DNA from: Flavobacterium algicola | GTDB taxonomy: Bacteria; Bacteroidota; Bacteroidia; Flavobacteriales; Flavobacteriaceae | Reading direction: 5' to 3' | Assembly: GCF_022399565.1 (NCBI RefSeq) | Contig: NZ_JAJTUT010000006.1 | Coordinates: forward strand, 1-64,000 | Length of the DNA: 64,000 nt | In this document: positions 20,201-27,783 of the stretch, one piece after another | Position numbering within the stretch: the stretch's first letter is position 1 | How the letters are laid out: every line of letters begins with the position of its first letter | Made by a program: the position numbers and the translations under genes | Notes under the pieces: generated by a model | What the model saw: the letters and a program-made list of their open reading frames with translations, nothing else | Databases searched by the model: none | Told to the model about the DNA's origin: nothing

Positions 20201-20710
20201 TATTTTTCCTGTAATTTGTAAATCTAAATTAGAATTTAAAACAGCATTTTGATTCGTACCAATAGTAACGCCTCGAGTTATGCTTCCCGAAGTATTAAGA
20301 CCGTCAAATGGTTGGCTTTTATTTGTGTTTTGACTACCTATTCTATAAACGGGTTGGTTTGAAATATCTGTTGATACGACACTGCTTTCATCATAAATCT
20401 GATATTTTCTAGTCAAAAAATTGGGGTAGTTAAAGTAGTGTATTGAAAGCGAATCCTCTTTCGAATCAAAAAAAACATCTTTTAGAATTAGTGTGCCTTT
20501 TACATAATTAACAATATAGCTTGTGCTGTCAATGATTTGATTTTGAGTAGTAGTTAATTTGAATTGCGCAGGATTAATGCTAAATTCTTCAATGTGAATG
20601 GTGTCTTTTGTAACAGCGATCTTTTTTATTTTATACAAAGAGTGACTCTCTTGTGCACTGATGCAAGAAAAGGAGAGTACAAGTATATAAAAAAGAAGCT
20701 TTTTTAACAT
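17276..20710 (-). CDS. Large predicted outer-membrane beta-barrel protein
   Basis: 1144 residues. Signal peptide ends near SCISAQ. About 300 residues of periplasmic-type beta domains come first, including a segment (about 300-330) with VYVNGRQLQRG and DYTIDYNAGEITF, a motif shared with SprA-like and other Bacteroidota surface proteins. Many amphipathic strands follow and the chain ends in Phe (RAYF), the usual barrel terminus. An EF-hand-like loop DYNNDGIQELQEFE lies near residue 836. It resembles a conserved flavobacterial hypothetical OMP; function unknown. A transport or surface-assembly role is possible but unproven. It stands alone downstream of aspartokinase with its own -7 box. Confidence 0.75.
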   Translation of the reverse strand: MLKKLLFYILVLSFSCISAQESHSLYKIKKIAVTKDTIHIEEFSINPAQFKLTTTQNQIIDSTSYIVNYVKGTLILKDVFFDSKEDSLSIHYFNYPNFLTRKYQIYDESSVVSTDISNQPVYRIGSQNTNKSQPFDGLNTSGSITRGVTIGTNQNAVLNSNLDLQITGKISEKVSLRASLQDSNIPIQNGGYSQKLDQFDNIFMELYSDQWNIRAGDIFLENHKTQFLNFNKKVQGLAANFDFGTEEKNTNVFASASLVKGQYAKSTFAGTESNQGPYKLIGQNGELYVLVISGSERVYVNGRQLQRGENNDYTIDYNAGEITFTSLFTITSEMRIVVEYQYSDANFTRFVTYAGASHHEDKWSLAAYLYSENDIKNQPVQQTLSTEQVQTLAQAGDNTNLMTSLSAYRDTYSESKSLYIQKTDQEITYYEYSNNPDAELYNVSFSLVGNNNGNYTLLNSSSISKIYQYVPPINNILQGNYEPITQLVAPVKIQIADFVGKYNPSEKTIVDFEIAVSNNDKNLFSTLDDDNNQGVSARINAKQRLYSKGLNIDAFAKYQFIQKDFSSVERLYSIEFDRDWNIESTLFGNQSLLTSGLNFELQPHPNSTNRANFTYQFEKLDFSNSFSGSRHSLTGIFQVKNWNFSSEGSYLKSDATESTSTFIRNQAQVRYHFGKNWVGASNRIEDNQSRNKATNVYASLSQRFNEFGVFVGRGDSTKVYVELGILKRSNDSIQNSILQRVNNSNSYFLKSKLLQTNTSDLTVYANYRILDYNDPSIEKESTLNSRVVFNDRFFNQLIQTTSTYETNSGSLSQQEYTFVEVDAGLGVYMWNDYNNDGIQELQEFEIAPYIDQAKYIQVYLPNLLFIKTHQTKFSQSLIINPSQWQNKSNLLKLASHFYNQTNFLINRKTRNNGDNFELNPFANSSEDVLGLSSNFSNSLFYNRGKQNHSVTYTYLGNKSKNLLSNGTQETENNSHQLQYAHLYHKSWLFSFFTRSINTSVNSENYPLKNYEVTGYQLAPKISYLFSKNTSWDIFYELQNKENQIGNLETLVQNRFGTSVSYSGKKNFTMNGEVSFYENNYTGNEFSSVGFQMLEGLQTGQNIVWKLLLQKNITQFLDINLNYLGRKSETTSMVHTGNVQLRAYF

Positions 20711-20732
20711 AGCGCTTATAACGTCAATATGT

Positions 20733-20740
20733 CAAAAGTA
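20733..20740 (-). promoter_or_regulatory. -7 box of the 1144-aa OMP gene
   Basis: TACTTTTG on the minus strand matches TAnnTTTG, 22 nt before the ATG. No clear -33 TTG was seen. Confidence 0.45.
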
Positions 20741-20766
20741 GTATATTCTTGAGTATTATATAATGT

Positions 20767-20805
20767 AAAAGGGCTATTTACCTCAAAGAAGTAAAATAGC
20801 CCTTA
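20767..20805 (-). terminator. Terminator of the aspartokinase operon
   Basis: On the minus strand AAGGGCTATTTTAC pairs with GTAAATAGCCCTT (one bulge), followed by TTTT, just after the aspartokinase stop. Confidence 0.7.
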
Positions 20806-20847
20806 TTTATTTTGTGTCGTACTCAATATAAGAGTGCTTCTTAAAAT

Positions 20848-22107
20848 TTATTGTTTTTCACTCGTGATAACTTGCATTGTCTCTGTGCTTACTTGTTTCA
20901 AGATTACAATTTTATCTTTTTCTACCATTTCTGCGGCAAGATCATTAAAGTGTCTAATAGTATACAAGGTAACATGCTCATTAAAGTCTACTTTGAATTT
21001 TTTTGATAGTACAGCATTTAGATCTTTAAAATTTCCAAATTTATCTTCCACACAAACAGAGAAGCTAATGGCAGAGTTCTGAATTAAATTCACTTTAATT
21101 TTAAACTCATGAAACAAAGCAAAAATTTCACTAATATTTTCTTCCATTATAAAGGAGAAGTCAATAGAAGAAAGAGAAATCAACAATTGGTCTCTTTTTA
21201 CAATAAAACAAGGTAGGTAAGGCTCTAGTGCAACACCTTTTGACACAACAGTTCCCTTTAACAATGGATTGATAAAAGATTTTACATAAAGAGGTATCTC
21301 CTTTTTTTGTAATGGCTGTAATGTTTTTGGGTGAATTACAGTAGCTCCGTAAAATGCCAATTCAATTGCTTCTCTATAAGATATTTGATTAAGTAAACTT
21401 GCGTTTTCAAAATATCTAGGATCGGCATTCATCACTCCAGGTACATCTTTCCAAATAGTAACACTTTCTGCATTTAAGCAATAGGCAAAAATGGCAGCAG
21501 TATAATCAGAACCTTCACGACCTAATGTAGTCGTAAAATTATTCTCATCAGAACCCAAGAAACCTTGAGTTACGTTTAAGATTTTTCTTTTTACATTTTT
21601 CGAAATATTCTTCTGTGTCAAATCCCAATCAACTTCGGCATCTCTATAATTTGCATCAGTTTTAATAAAATTACGTACATCAAGCCATTGCGTTTGAATG
21701 CCCATAAATGACATATACTGACTTAGTACTGTAGTCGAAATTAATTCTCCAAAGCTTACAACTTGATCATAGACAAAATTGTAGTTGGGTGATTTGTTAT
21801 GCGACAAGAAAAATTCTAGGTCAGAGAAAAGACTCCCTACCGCATTAAAAACATCGTGTTTTTCGTCTTCAAATAAATCCAAAAGGATTTGGTTGTGGTA
21901 TTTTTTTACTTCTTGAACAGATGATTGTAGTAAAGGTGATTTTTCAAAGTAGTTTTTAATTACCACTTCCAATGCATTGGTGGTTTTTCCCATAGCCGAA
22001 ACTACAAGCAATACATCTTCATAACCAACCTTCTGTAAAACATCATAAACATTTTTGATTCCATCTGCATCTTTGACAGAGGCACCTCCAAATTTAAATA
22101 CTCTCAT
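20848..22107 (-). CDS. lysC: Aspartate kinase (monofunctional aspartokinase)
   Basis: 419 residues. The N-terminal amino-acid-kinase domain begins MRVFKFGGASV (ATP/Asp-binding KFGG motif) and holds GREGSDYTAA and WKDVPGVMNADPR, typical aspartokinase signatures. The C-terminal part (about 300-400) fits paired ACT domains that bind feedback inhibitors. It phosphorylates aspartate, the first step towards lysine, threonine and methionine. No homoserine dehydrogenase domain is present. It starts 23 nt after the GNAT stop codon, so both are probably one transcript from the promoter ahead of the GNAT gene. Confidence 0.92.
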   Translation of the reverse strand: MRVFKFGGASVKDADGIKNVYDVLQKVGYEDVLLVVSAMGKTTNALEVVIKNYFEKSPLLQSSVQEVKKYHNQILLDLFEDEKHDVFNAVGSLFSDLEFFLSHNKSPNYNFVYDQVVSFGELISTTVLSQYMSFMGIQTQWLDVRNFIKTDANYRDAEVDWDLTQKNISKNVKRKILNVTQGFLGSDENNFTTTLGREGSDYTAAIFAYCLNAESVTIWKDVPGVMNADPRYFENASLLNQISYREAIELAFYGATVIHPKTLQPLQKKEIPLYVKSFINPLLKGTVVSKGVALEPYLPCFIVKRDQLLISLSSIDFSFIMEENISEIFALFHEFKIKVNLIQNSAISFSVCVEDKFGNFKDLNAVLSKKFKVDFNEHVTLYTIRHFNDLAAEMVEKDKIVILKQVSTETMQVITSEKQ

Positions 22108-22130
22108 GCTTTAATTGTAATTTTATATTT

Positions 22131-22607
22131 TTAATTATTTTTTTTGGTAAAATTTTTAAGTCTAGCTTCATCAAAGCGAACGAGCTGCCATTCTTTTAAT
22201 ATTTCGGCGCCAAACTTTTGATAGAATTCAATGGCGGGCGTATTCCAGTCTAGAACATTCCATTCCAATCTCTTTATATTTTCTTCTTGTGCTAGTGCAA
22301 CCATTTGCTCTAATAATATGTTTCCAATACCATTTCCTCGTTCAGATTCAGTAACAATCAGATCTTCTAGATGAATACTTTTTCCTTTCCAAGTAGAGTA
22401 TTTATAATAGTAGAGTGCCATTCCAATGATTTTGCTATCTTTTTCTGCAACAAACAGTTCAAACAAAGGATTGGAACCAAACCCATCTGCTTTCAAGTTT
22501 GCAACAGTAATTTCTACTGCATCTGGTTCTTTTTCAAAATCAGCCAATTCTTGAATTAATTCGAGAACTGCTTCCATATCGTTTGAGTTTCCTTTTCTAA
22601 TGACCAT
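22131..22607 (-). CDS. GNAT family N-acetyltransferase (diamine/thialysine type)
   Basis: 158 residues and one GNAT fold. ESERGNGIGNILLEQM carries the acetyl-CoA pyrophosphate-binding R/Q-x-x-G-x-G/A loop, and NTPAIEFYQKFGAEIL is the conserved motif B end. Overall it resembles the SAT2/SSAT-like group (ELADFEKEPDAV near the N-terminus, HLEDLIVTES before the loop), which acetylates small amines such as thialysine or polyamines. The substrate is a guess from this resemblance. First gene of a two-gene operon with aspartokinase; a lysine-related amine would fit the neighbour, but nothing proves it. Confidence 0.85.
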   Translation of the reverse strand: MVIRKGNSNDMEAVLELIQELADFEKEPDAVEITVANLKADGFGSNPLFELFVAEKDSKIIGMALYYYKYSTWKGKSIHLEDLIVTESERGNGIGNILLEQMVALAQEENIKRLEWNVLDWNTPAIEFYQKFGAEILKEWQLVRFDEARLKNFTKKNN

Positions 22608-22656
22608 TTGGACTGTTTTTTATATTTTTATAACATTCTGTTAAATTATTATTTGA

Positions 22657-22664
22657 CAAATATA
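22657..22664 (-). promoter_or_regulatory. -7 box of the GNAT-aspartokinase operon
   Basis: Perfect TATATTTG on the minus strand, about 50 nt before the start codon. Confidence 0.5.
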
Positions 22665-22716
22665 CAATACTAACAAATTAGGTTGGTTTTATTATTTTCC
22701 TTTTCACAAAAAAACC

Positions 22717-22724
22717 GATATTTG
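22717..22724 (+). promoter_or_regulatory. Probable -7 box of fbp
   Basis: GATATTTG, one mismatch from TAnnTTTG, 31 nt before the ATG. Divergent from the GNAT promoter about 60 bp away. Confidence 0.35.
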
Positions 22725-22755
22725 TGACTTCAAACAAACTACAACGATTTCTTAA

Positions 22756-23769
22756 ATGGAAGAACGCAACAAAACACTCGGAGAATTTATTATTGAGAAT
22801 CAAAATGCTTTTCAATATTCATCTGGAGAATTATCTCGAATTATCAATTCTATTCGCTTGGCAGCCAAAGTGGTTAGCTATAAAGTGAACAAAGCAGGTT
22901 TGGTAGATATTACTGGAGCTGCAGGAGAACAGAATATACAAGGTGAAGACCAGCAAAAATTAGACGTCTACGCCAATGAAGTATTTATTCAAACGTTAAT
23001 CAATCGTGAGATTGTTTGCGGAATTGCATCTGAGGAAAACGATGATTTTATCACGGTTCGTGGTAGTGATAACAAACACTCAAATAAATACATCGTACTA
23101 ATGGATCCTCTTGACGGATCTTCAAATATTGACGTAAATGTCTCTGTAGGAACTGTTTTCTCTGTATACAGAAGAATTACTCCAATTGGAACTCCTGTTC
23201 AATTAGAAGATTTTATTCAGCCAGGTACTTGTCAAGTAGCTGCAGGTTATGTCATCTACGGTACTTCGACAATGTTAGTGTATACTACAGGTTGTGGTGT
23301 GAACGGATTTACATTAAATCCAGCAATTGGTACGTTTTATCTTTCTCATCCAAATATGCAATTTCCTAAAGATGGAAATATTTATTCTATTAATGAAGGA
23401 AATTATATTCAATTCCCACAAGGAGTAAAAGACTATCTTAAATACTGCCAGTCTGAAGAGGAAGACCGTCCGTATACGTCACGTTACATCGGAAGTTTGG
23501 TTTCTGATATACACAGAAACATGATTAAAGGTGGAATTTATATTTACCCAACAAGCTCAAAAGCCCCACAAGGAAAATTACGTTTATTATATGAGTGTAA
23601 TCCAATGGCGTTTATCGCAGAGCAAGCAGGAGGAAAAGCTTCAGATGGATTTAAACGTATCATGGAAATCAAACCTAACGAATTACACGAAAGGGTTCCT
23701 TTTTTCTGCGGATCTTATAATATGGTCGAAAAAGCAGAAGAATTTATGCAAAATGCAAACAAAGAATAG
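22756..23769 (+). CDS. fbp: Class 1 fructose-1,6-bisphosphatase
   Basis: 337 residues, the normal class 1 length. The metal-binding motif DPLDGSSNID spans 117-126, the upstream catalytic acidic ASEEND lies at 91-96, and the substrate-binding region KGGIYIYPTSSKAPQGKLRLLYECNP is recognisable in the C-terminal half. It hydrolyses fructose-1,6-bisphosphate to fructose-6-phosphate in gluconeogenesis, in the cytoplasm. Single-gene unit with its own promoter and terminator. Confidence 0.96.
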   Translation: MEERNKTLGEFIIENQNAFQYSSGELSRIINSIRLAAKVVSYKVNKAGLVDITGAAGEQNIQGEDQQKLDVYANEVFIQTLINREIVCGIASEENDDFITVRGSDNKHSNKYIVLMDPLDGSSNIDVNVSVGTVFSVYRRITPIGTPVQLEDFIQPGTCQVAAGYVIYGTSTMLVYTTGCGVNGFTLNPAIGTFYLSHPNMQFPKDGNIYSINEGNYIQFPQGVKDYLKYCQSEEEDRPYTSRYIGSLVSDIHRNMIKGGIYIYPTSSKAPQGKLRLLYECNPMAFIAEQAGGKASDGFKRIMEIKPNELHERVPFFCGSYNMVEKAEEFMQNANKE

Positions 23770-23784
23770 TTCCATTTATACCTA

Positions 23785-23821
23785 CAAAAAAAGCTCTTGA
23801 AATTTTCAAGAGCTTTTTTTT
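23785..23821 (+). terminator. Rho-independent terminator after fbp
   Basis: AAAAAGCTCTTGAAA pairs with TTTCAAGAGCTTTTT and ends in a T tract. The symmetric A and T tracts could also serve the convergent TerB-like gene. Confidence 0.85.
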
Positions 23822-23839
23822 ATGCTGTATTACAAAATG

Positions 23840-24271
23840 TTATTTGTACATATTTTGCATTTCATAAACAAAAGTATCAAAATCTACTTTTTTGTCTACT
23901 AGTGATAATGCTTTTGCAATAATATAGTTTACGTTACTTGGAGTAAATCCTAGACCGATTGCAATTTTCTTTAAAATCGTTTCTTGTTTGTCTCCCAAAT
24001 GGTGATCTACATGTACCATTCTAGCCAAGTCATACAAACGCTCCAATCTTTGTGTGTATAAATACGGAGGGTTTATCGGGTAACCTGCAGGGTTAGCTAA
24101 AATTTCTTCGAACTCAGAAGCTGAAATTTCAAGTTTAGTCGCAAGTTTGTCTAAAAAGTTTTTCTCCTCTGGTGCTAATATACCGTCGGCTAAAGCAAGG
24201 CGAACAATAGAAGAAAAGTGACCTTTGTTTCTTTGCTTGAATTCGCTATCAAATAAATCTGAAAATGACAT
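23840..24271 (-). CDS. TerB-like small cytoplasmic protein
   Basis: 143 residues from MSFSDLFDSE. An in-frame TTG eight codons upstream lies inside the likely -7 promoter box, so it cannot be the start. The chain is all-helical with acidic residues in LALADGILAPEEKNFLDKLA and ARMVHVDHHLGDKQETILKKIA, the paired D/E-containing helices of the TerB/DjlA-N fold that may bind metal. TerB domains are linked to tellurite resistance and membrane stress, but this small housekeeping form in Flavobacteriia has no firm function. Convergent with fbp. Confidence 0.65.
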   Translation of the reverse strand: MSFSDLFDSEFKQRNKGHFSSIVRLALADGILAPEEKNFLDKLATKLEISASEFEEILANPAGYPINPPYLYTQRLERLYDLARMVHVDHHLGDKQETILKKIAIGLGFTPSNVNYIIAKALSLVDKKVDFDTFVYEMQNMYK

Positions 24272-24292
24272 AATTATTGTTTTTATATAGCG

Positions 24293-24300
24293 CAAAGATA
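24293..24300 (-). promoter_or_regulatory. -7 box of the TerB-like gene
   Basis: Perfect TATCTTTG on the minus strand with a TTTG about 24 nt further upstream. It decides the start codon of the gene downstream. Confidence 0.5.
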
Positions 24301-25012
24301 AATTAATTTTTATTTCTTTAAATTCAAATCACTATAATTTTATGAGATATCTAAATTCGCAGTAAAATAATAGTTTTTTGCTATAGTAATGAGGGTTAAT
24401 AATTTGCGAATACAATGCATTTTTGAAAATGTTACCTGTTATTGACGTTATTTTGTAATTGACCATGATGCCTTACTAAGGTAGTCTATTTGTAAAAACT
24501 GAAATATATGTAAATTAAAGAACAGAGACTTTCTTACAGTAGTATTTTAAAAATCACTAGTAAGAAAAATTACTATTTTTGTTTTATAAAAAGTTAAAAA
24601 ATAAAAAGAGAAAACAATAAATTCTTTGATGTTAATCTCTTTTTAAAGTGATAGCAACGATATATTTTGTATTAATTGCTTTAATTATAGGTTGTTATAC
24701 AGTTAGTGATAAGGTAGTGTATAGTGCTTAATGTGCTAATGATAAGATTTTGTATAGGTGTTTAAATATGAATATGAAAAAAATATACTTAATATTGCTT
24801 AATATAAGAAAAAATTAGGCTAAAAATTATGTAAAGTGGAATTGCATAATGCTTAGAAGTTCAGAGAAAATACTTTAATTTGAAATTATATTATTTGTAA
24901 TACACAGTAATAAAAGTAGAAAATATTTCCTTAACTGATTTTAAGAAGCAAGCAACACGATATTAAACAGAATTTAAATTTTTATAAAAAGAACTAACCA
25001 ACTAAATCAATT
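24301..25012. other. Long AT-rich intergenic region before the sugar transporter
   Basis: About 710 bp without a credible gene between divergent units. A TATTTTTG box occurs at 24574-24581, which would leave a 5' leader of about 430 nt. No clear hairpin or riboswitch was recognised. The length suggests distal regulation of the transporter. Confidence 0.5.
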
Positions 25013-26482
25013 ATGAATTCAGAAAATGTACAAACCAAATGGGGGCAGTTTATATCGTTAGTTATAGTGTTCTTCTTTTGGGGATTTGTTGGCTCTGCCA
25101 ATGATATATTAATTCCAGTATTTAAAAAAGTCTTTACTTTATCTCAAGTGCAATCGCAATTAGTAGCTTGGGCATTTTATGCAGCCTATTTTGTTGGGTC
25201 AATGATTTTCTTTTTAATCTCGCTTAAATCAGATGTGCTTCAAAAATTTGGTTATAAAAAAACACTCTCAGCAGGTTTAATACTTTCAGCAATTGGATCC
25301 TTTTTATTCATTCCAGCGGCAACTATGGAAAGTTTTCCCTTCTTTTTGACCGCTTTGTTTACAGTTGGATTAGGATTTTCTATTCAGCAAATTGTAGCAA
25401 ATCCACTTGCTATCAAGATGGGAAGTCCTGTTACAGGAGCGCACCGTTTGACATTAGCAGGAGGAGTAAATTCATTTGGTACAACGATAGGGGCTATTCT
25501 ACTAGGAATCGCAATATTTGGAATGGGTGACAATAAAAAAACAGCATTATCACTAGAAGATATTAAGATGCCTTTTATCATATTGGGTATAGCTTTTATT
25601 GCAGTAGCAATATTTATGTTAGTTTCAAAAATTGAAGATCCTGTAAAGGAGGAAGTGGTAGTGGTTGATAAATCTCTAAAAGGTTTTAGCATCATGGATT
25701 ACCCACAATTATACTTAGGGATGTTGGCAATATTTATCTACGTTGGTACAGAAGTAACGATTATCAGTAATTTACCAGCTCTACTACACACAGCAGAATT
25801 TGGTGGTATTCTAGAGGAATCTATTGCACCCTTTATAGCCTTATATTGGGGTAGTTTAATGATTGGTCGTTGGAATGGTGGTGTCAATGTATTTAACACA
25901 TCCAACTTGGTAAACACTGCACTTAAATTTATTGTTCCTGCTATAGCATTTGGAGTTATTATAGGTGCGAATATATTTGCAGAGCATGACGTTTCAGCTT
26001 TTTATATTTACCCAATTTGGATTCTTATCTTTATACTGGTAAGTTTTGTGGGTGGAAAGAATGCAGGTAAAACATTGATGCTTTTTGGATTATCAGGTTT
26101 AGCTATGATGTTTATTGGTTTAATATATCCAGATAAAGAGATTGCAAAATTCTTCTTTATCTCTGGAGGGTTATTCTTGTCGATTATGTGGCCGTCTATT
26201 TTTGATTTAGCTATCGCAGGATTAGGAAAAAACACAGGTAAAGCATCATCTTTTTTAATCATGATGATTCTTGGTGGTGGTGTGATCCCACTTGTACAAG
26301 GAAGTATTTGTGATATTGATTTGACAAGCCCTGAGGGAATCTTTGGTATTTCATGGACCCACTTTTCATATGTTGTTCCTCTTTTAGGATTTGCCTATTT
26401 ATCGTTCTACGGTTTTTACTGTCCTAGAATATTAAAAAAACAAGGTGTTTATCATGTTGAATCAGAAGGTGGAGGTCATTAA
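25013..26482 (+). CDS. Sugar MFS transporter, FucP/GluP family
   Basis: 489 residues with about twelve hydrophobic segments. The opening VIVFFFWGFVGSANDILIP and PFFLTALFTVGLGFSIQQI-VANP are the family signatures of the fucose/glucose/galactose proton symporters. LTLAGGVNSFGTTIGAILL matches the next conserved helix. It would import a hexose across the inner membrane. It is a single-gene unit with a long upstream region and a terminator; no sugar catabolic gene is adjacent, so the substrate cannot be told. Confidence 0.88.
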   Translation: MNSENVQTKWGQFISLVIVFFFWGFVGSANDILIPVFKKVFTLSQVQSQLVAWAFYAAYFVGSMIFFLISLKSDVLQKFGYKKTLSAGLILSAIGSFLFIPAATMESFPFFLTALFTVGLGFSIQQIVANPLAIKMGSPVTGAHRLTLAGGVNSFGTTIGAILLGIAIFGMGDNKKTALSLEDIKMPFIILGIAFIAVAIFMLVSKIEDPVKEEVVVVDKSLKGFSIMDYPQLYLGMLAIFIYVGTEVTIISNLPALLHTAEFGGILEESIAPFIALYWGSLMIGRWNGGVNVFNTSNLVNTALKFIVPAIAFGVIIGANIFAEHDVSAFYIYPIWILIFILVSFVGGKNAGKTLMLFGLSGLAMMFIGLIYPDKEIAKFFFISGGLFLSIMWPSIFDLAIAGLGKNTGKASSFLIMMILGGGVIPLVQGSICDIDLTSPEGIFGISWTHFSYVVPLLGFAYLSFYGFYCPRILKKQGVYHVESEGGGH

Positions 26483-26583
26483 TTTTAAGGTTCGAAAATA
26501 TATAATATAACTTTTGATATTACAATAGCTTGGCTCATTTTATGATACTACTATTGTAATTTGAATTATAAATCACATTGAAG

Positions 26584-26610
26584 CCACTCTTTTTTAGAGT
26601 GGTTTTTTTA
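26584..26610 (+). terminator. Rho-independent terminator after the sugar transporter
   Basis: CCACTCT-TTTTT-AGAGTGG followed by seven T, about 100 nt after the stop codon. Confidence 0.85.
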
Positions 26611-26756
26611 TGCTTATACTTTTACCACCAATTACTGTTATAATATGTTTTTCATGATGTATCATAGTAAAGACGGCACAATTTGAAGATGCAATCGGTC
26701 TTTTTCAAAAATAATCGTAAGTTTACAATCCCAAACAAATTTAACGCATAAACTTT

Positions 26757-27350
26757 ATGTCAGAGTTTTTAATTTATTTTCAATTAGGATTAAAACATAT
26801 ACTAAATGTCTATTCCTATGACCATCTTTTATTTTTAATAGGCTTGGCTATTCCTTTTAGCTTCAAGGACTGGCAACGTATCTTGTTACTGGTTACTTTA
26901 TTTACGATTGGTCATTCTATGGCATTATTGCTGGTTATTTTCGGAATAATAGCCATCAAAGTAAGCGTGGTTGAAATGTTGATTCCCATTACAATATTAA
27001 TAGTGGCGCTGTTTAATCTTTTTACAGCAGGAAAAACAAATAAGAAAGAAAGTATTAATCTTGTATTCTTTGTGACCTTGTTTTTTGGGATCATTCACGG
27101 TCTAGGTTTTTCAAGTTATTTCAAAGCAATCTTACCTGGTGGAACCGTTTCCAAATTGTTGCCTTTGGCCGAATTCTCATTGGGTATAGAAGCCGCACAA
27201 TTAGTAATTATTGTAGTTACATTAATTATATCCTATATTGTGCAAACCGTCTTTCGATTCTCAAAAAGAGATTGGACCTTGGTGATGTCCTCTTTTATAA
27301 TTGGAGTAGTAATCCCCTTAATAGTTGCCAATAAAATTTGGCTTAGATAA
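26757..27350 (+). CDS. HupE/UreJ-like membrane protein
   Basis: 197 residues with about six membrane segments. YDHLLFLIGLA, TIGHSMALLL and FGIIHGLGFSSYF are the histidine-containing motifs of the HupE/UreJ_2 family, whose members are linked to nickel or other metal transport. No hydrogenase or urease gene is present here, and in Flavobacteriia this form is usually found alone or with unrelated genes, so nickel transport is not implied. The dCMP deaminase ATG follows the stop by 1 nt, so the two are probably co-transcribed. Confidence 0.8.
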   Translation: MSEFLIYFQLGLKHILNVYSYDHLLFLIGLAIPFSFKDWQRILLLVTLFTIGHSMALLLVIFGIIAIKVSVVEMLIPITILIVALFNLFTAGKTNKKESINLVFFVTLFFGIIHGLGFSSYFKAILPGGTVSKLLPLAEFSLGIEAAQLVIIVVTLIISYIVQTVFRFSKRDWTLVMSSFIIGVVIPLIVANKIWLR

Positions 27351-27351
27351 T

Positions 27352-27783
27352 ATGGAAAAATCAAAATTAAATCGATACGATAGAGCTTACTTGCGAATCG
27401 CAACCGAGTGGGGACTTTTATCCTATTGCAATCGCAAAAAAGTTGGTGCTATAATTGTAAAGGACCGAATGATAATATCAGACGGATACAATGGTACGCC
27501 TACAGGTTTTGAAAATTGTTGTGAAGATGAAGATGGAATTACGCGCTGGGATGTTTTGCACGCAGAAGCAAATGCAATATTGAAAGTCGCACGCTCTACA
27601 CAATCTTGTGAAGGAGCTACTTTATATATTACACTATCACCTTGTAAGGAGTGCAGTAAGTTAATTTATCAATCCGGAATTAAACGTGTTGTTTACCATA
27701 AAGGATATCGTGATGAATCTGGAATTGAATTCTTAAAAAAAGCTGGAGTAACCGTAGAAAATATTACCGATCTAGAAGACTAA
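27352..27783 (+). CDS. dCMP deaminase (ComEB-like cytidine/deoxycytidylate deaminase)
   Basis: 143 residues. The frame extends nine codons upstream into hupE, but the ATG of MEKSKLNRYDRAYL is chosen because it immediately follows the HupE stop codon. Zinc site: H70-A-E72 in LHAEANAIL and PCKEC (C98, C101); E72 is the proton shuttle. It deaminates dCMP to dUMP, feeding thymidylate synthesis. It sits between a HupE-like gene and the S41 protease, which starts with no gap after the stop codon. Confidence 0.9.
   Translation: MEKSKLNRYDRAYLRIATEWGLLSYCNRKKVGAIIVKDRMIISDGYNGTPTGFENCCEDEDGITRWDVLHAEANAILKVARSTQSCEGATLYITLSPCKECSKLIYQSGIKRVVYHKGYRDESGIEFLKKAGVTVENITDLED

Noticed and set aside
23531..23800. 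89-residue protein overlapping the end of fbp
   Set aside because: Out-of-frame reading of the conserved fbp C-terminal region and terminator.
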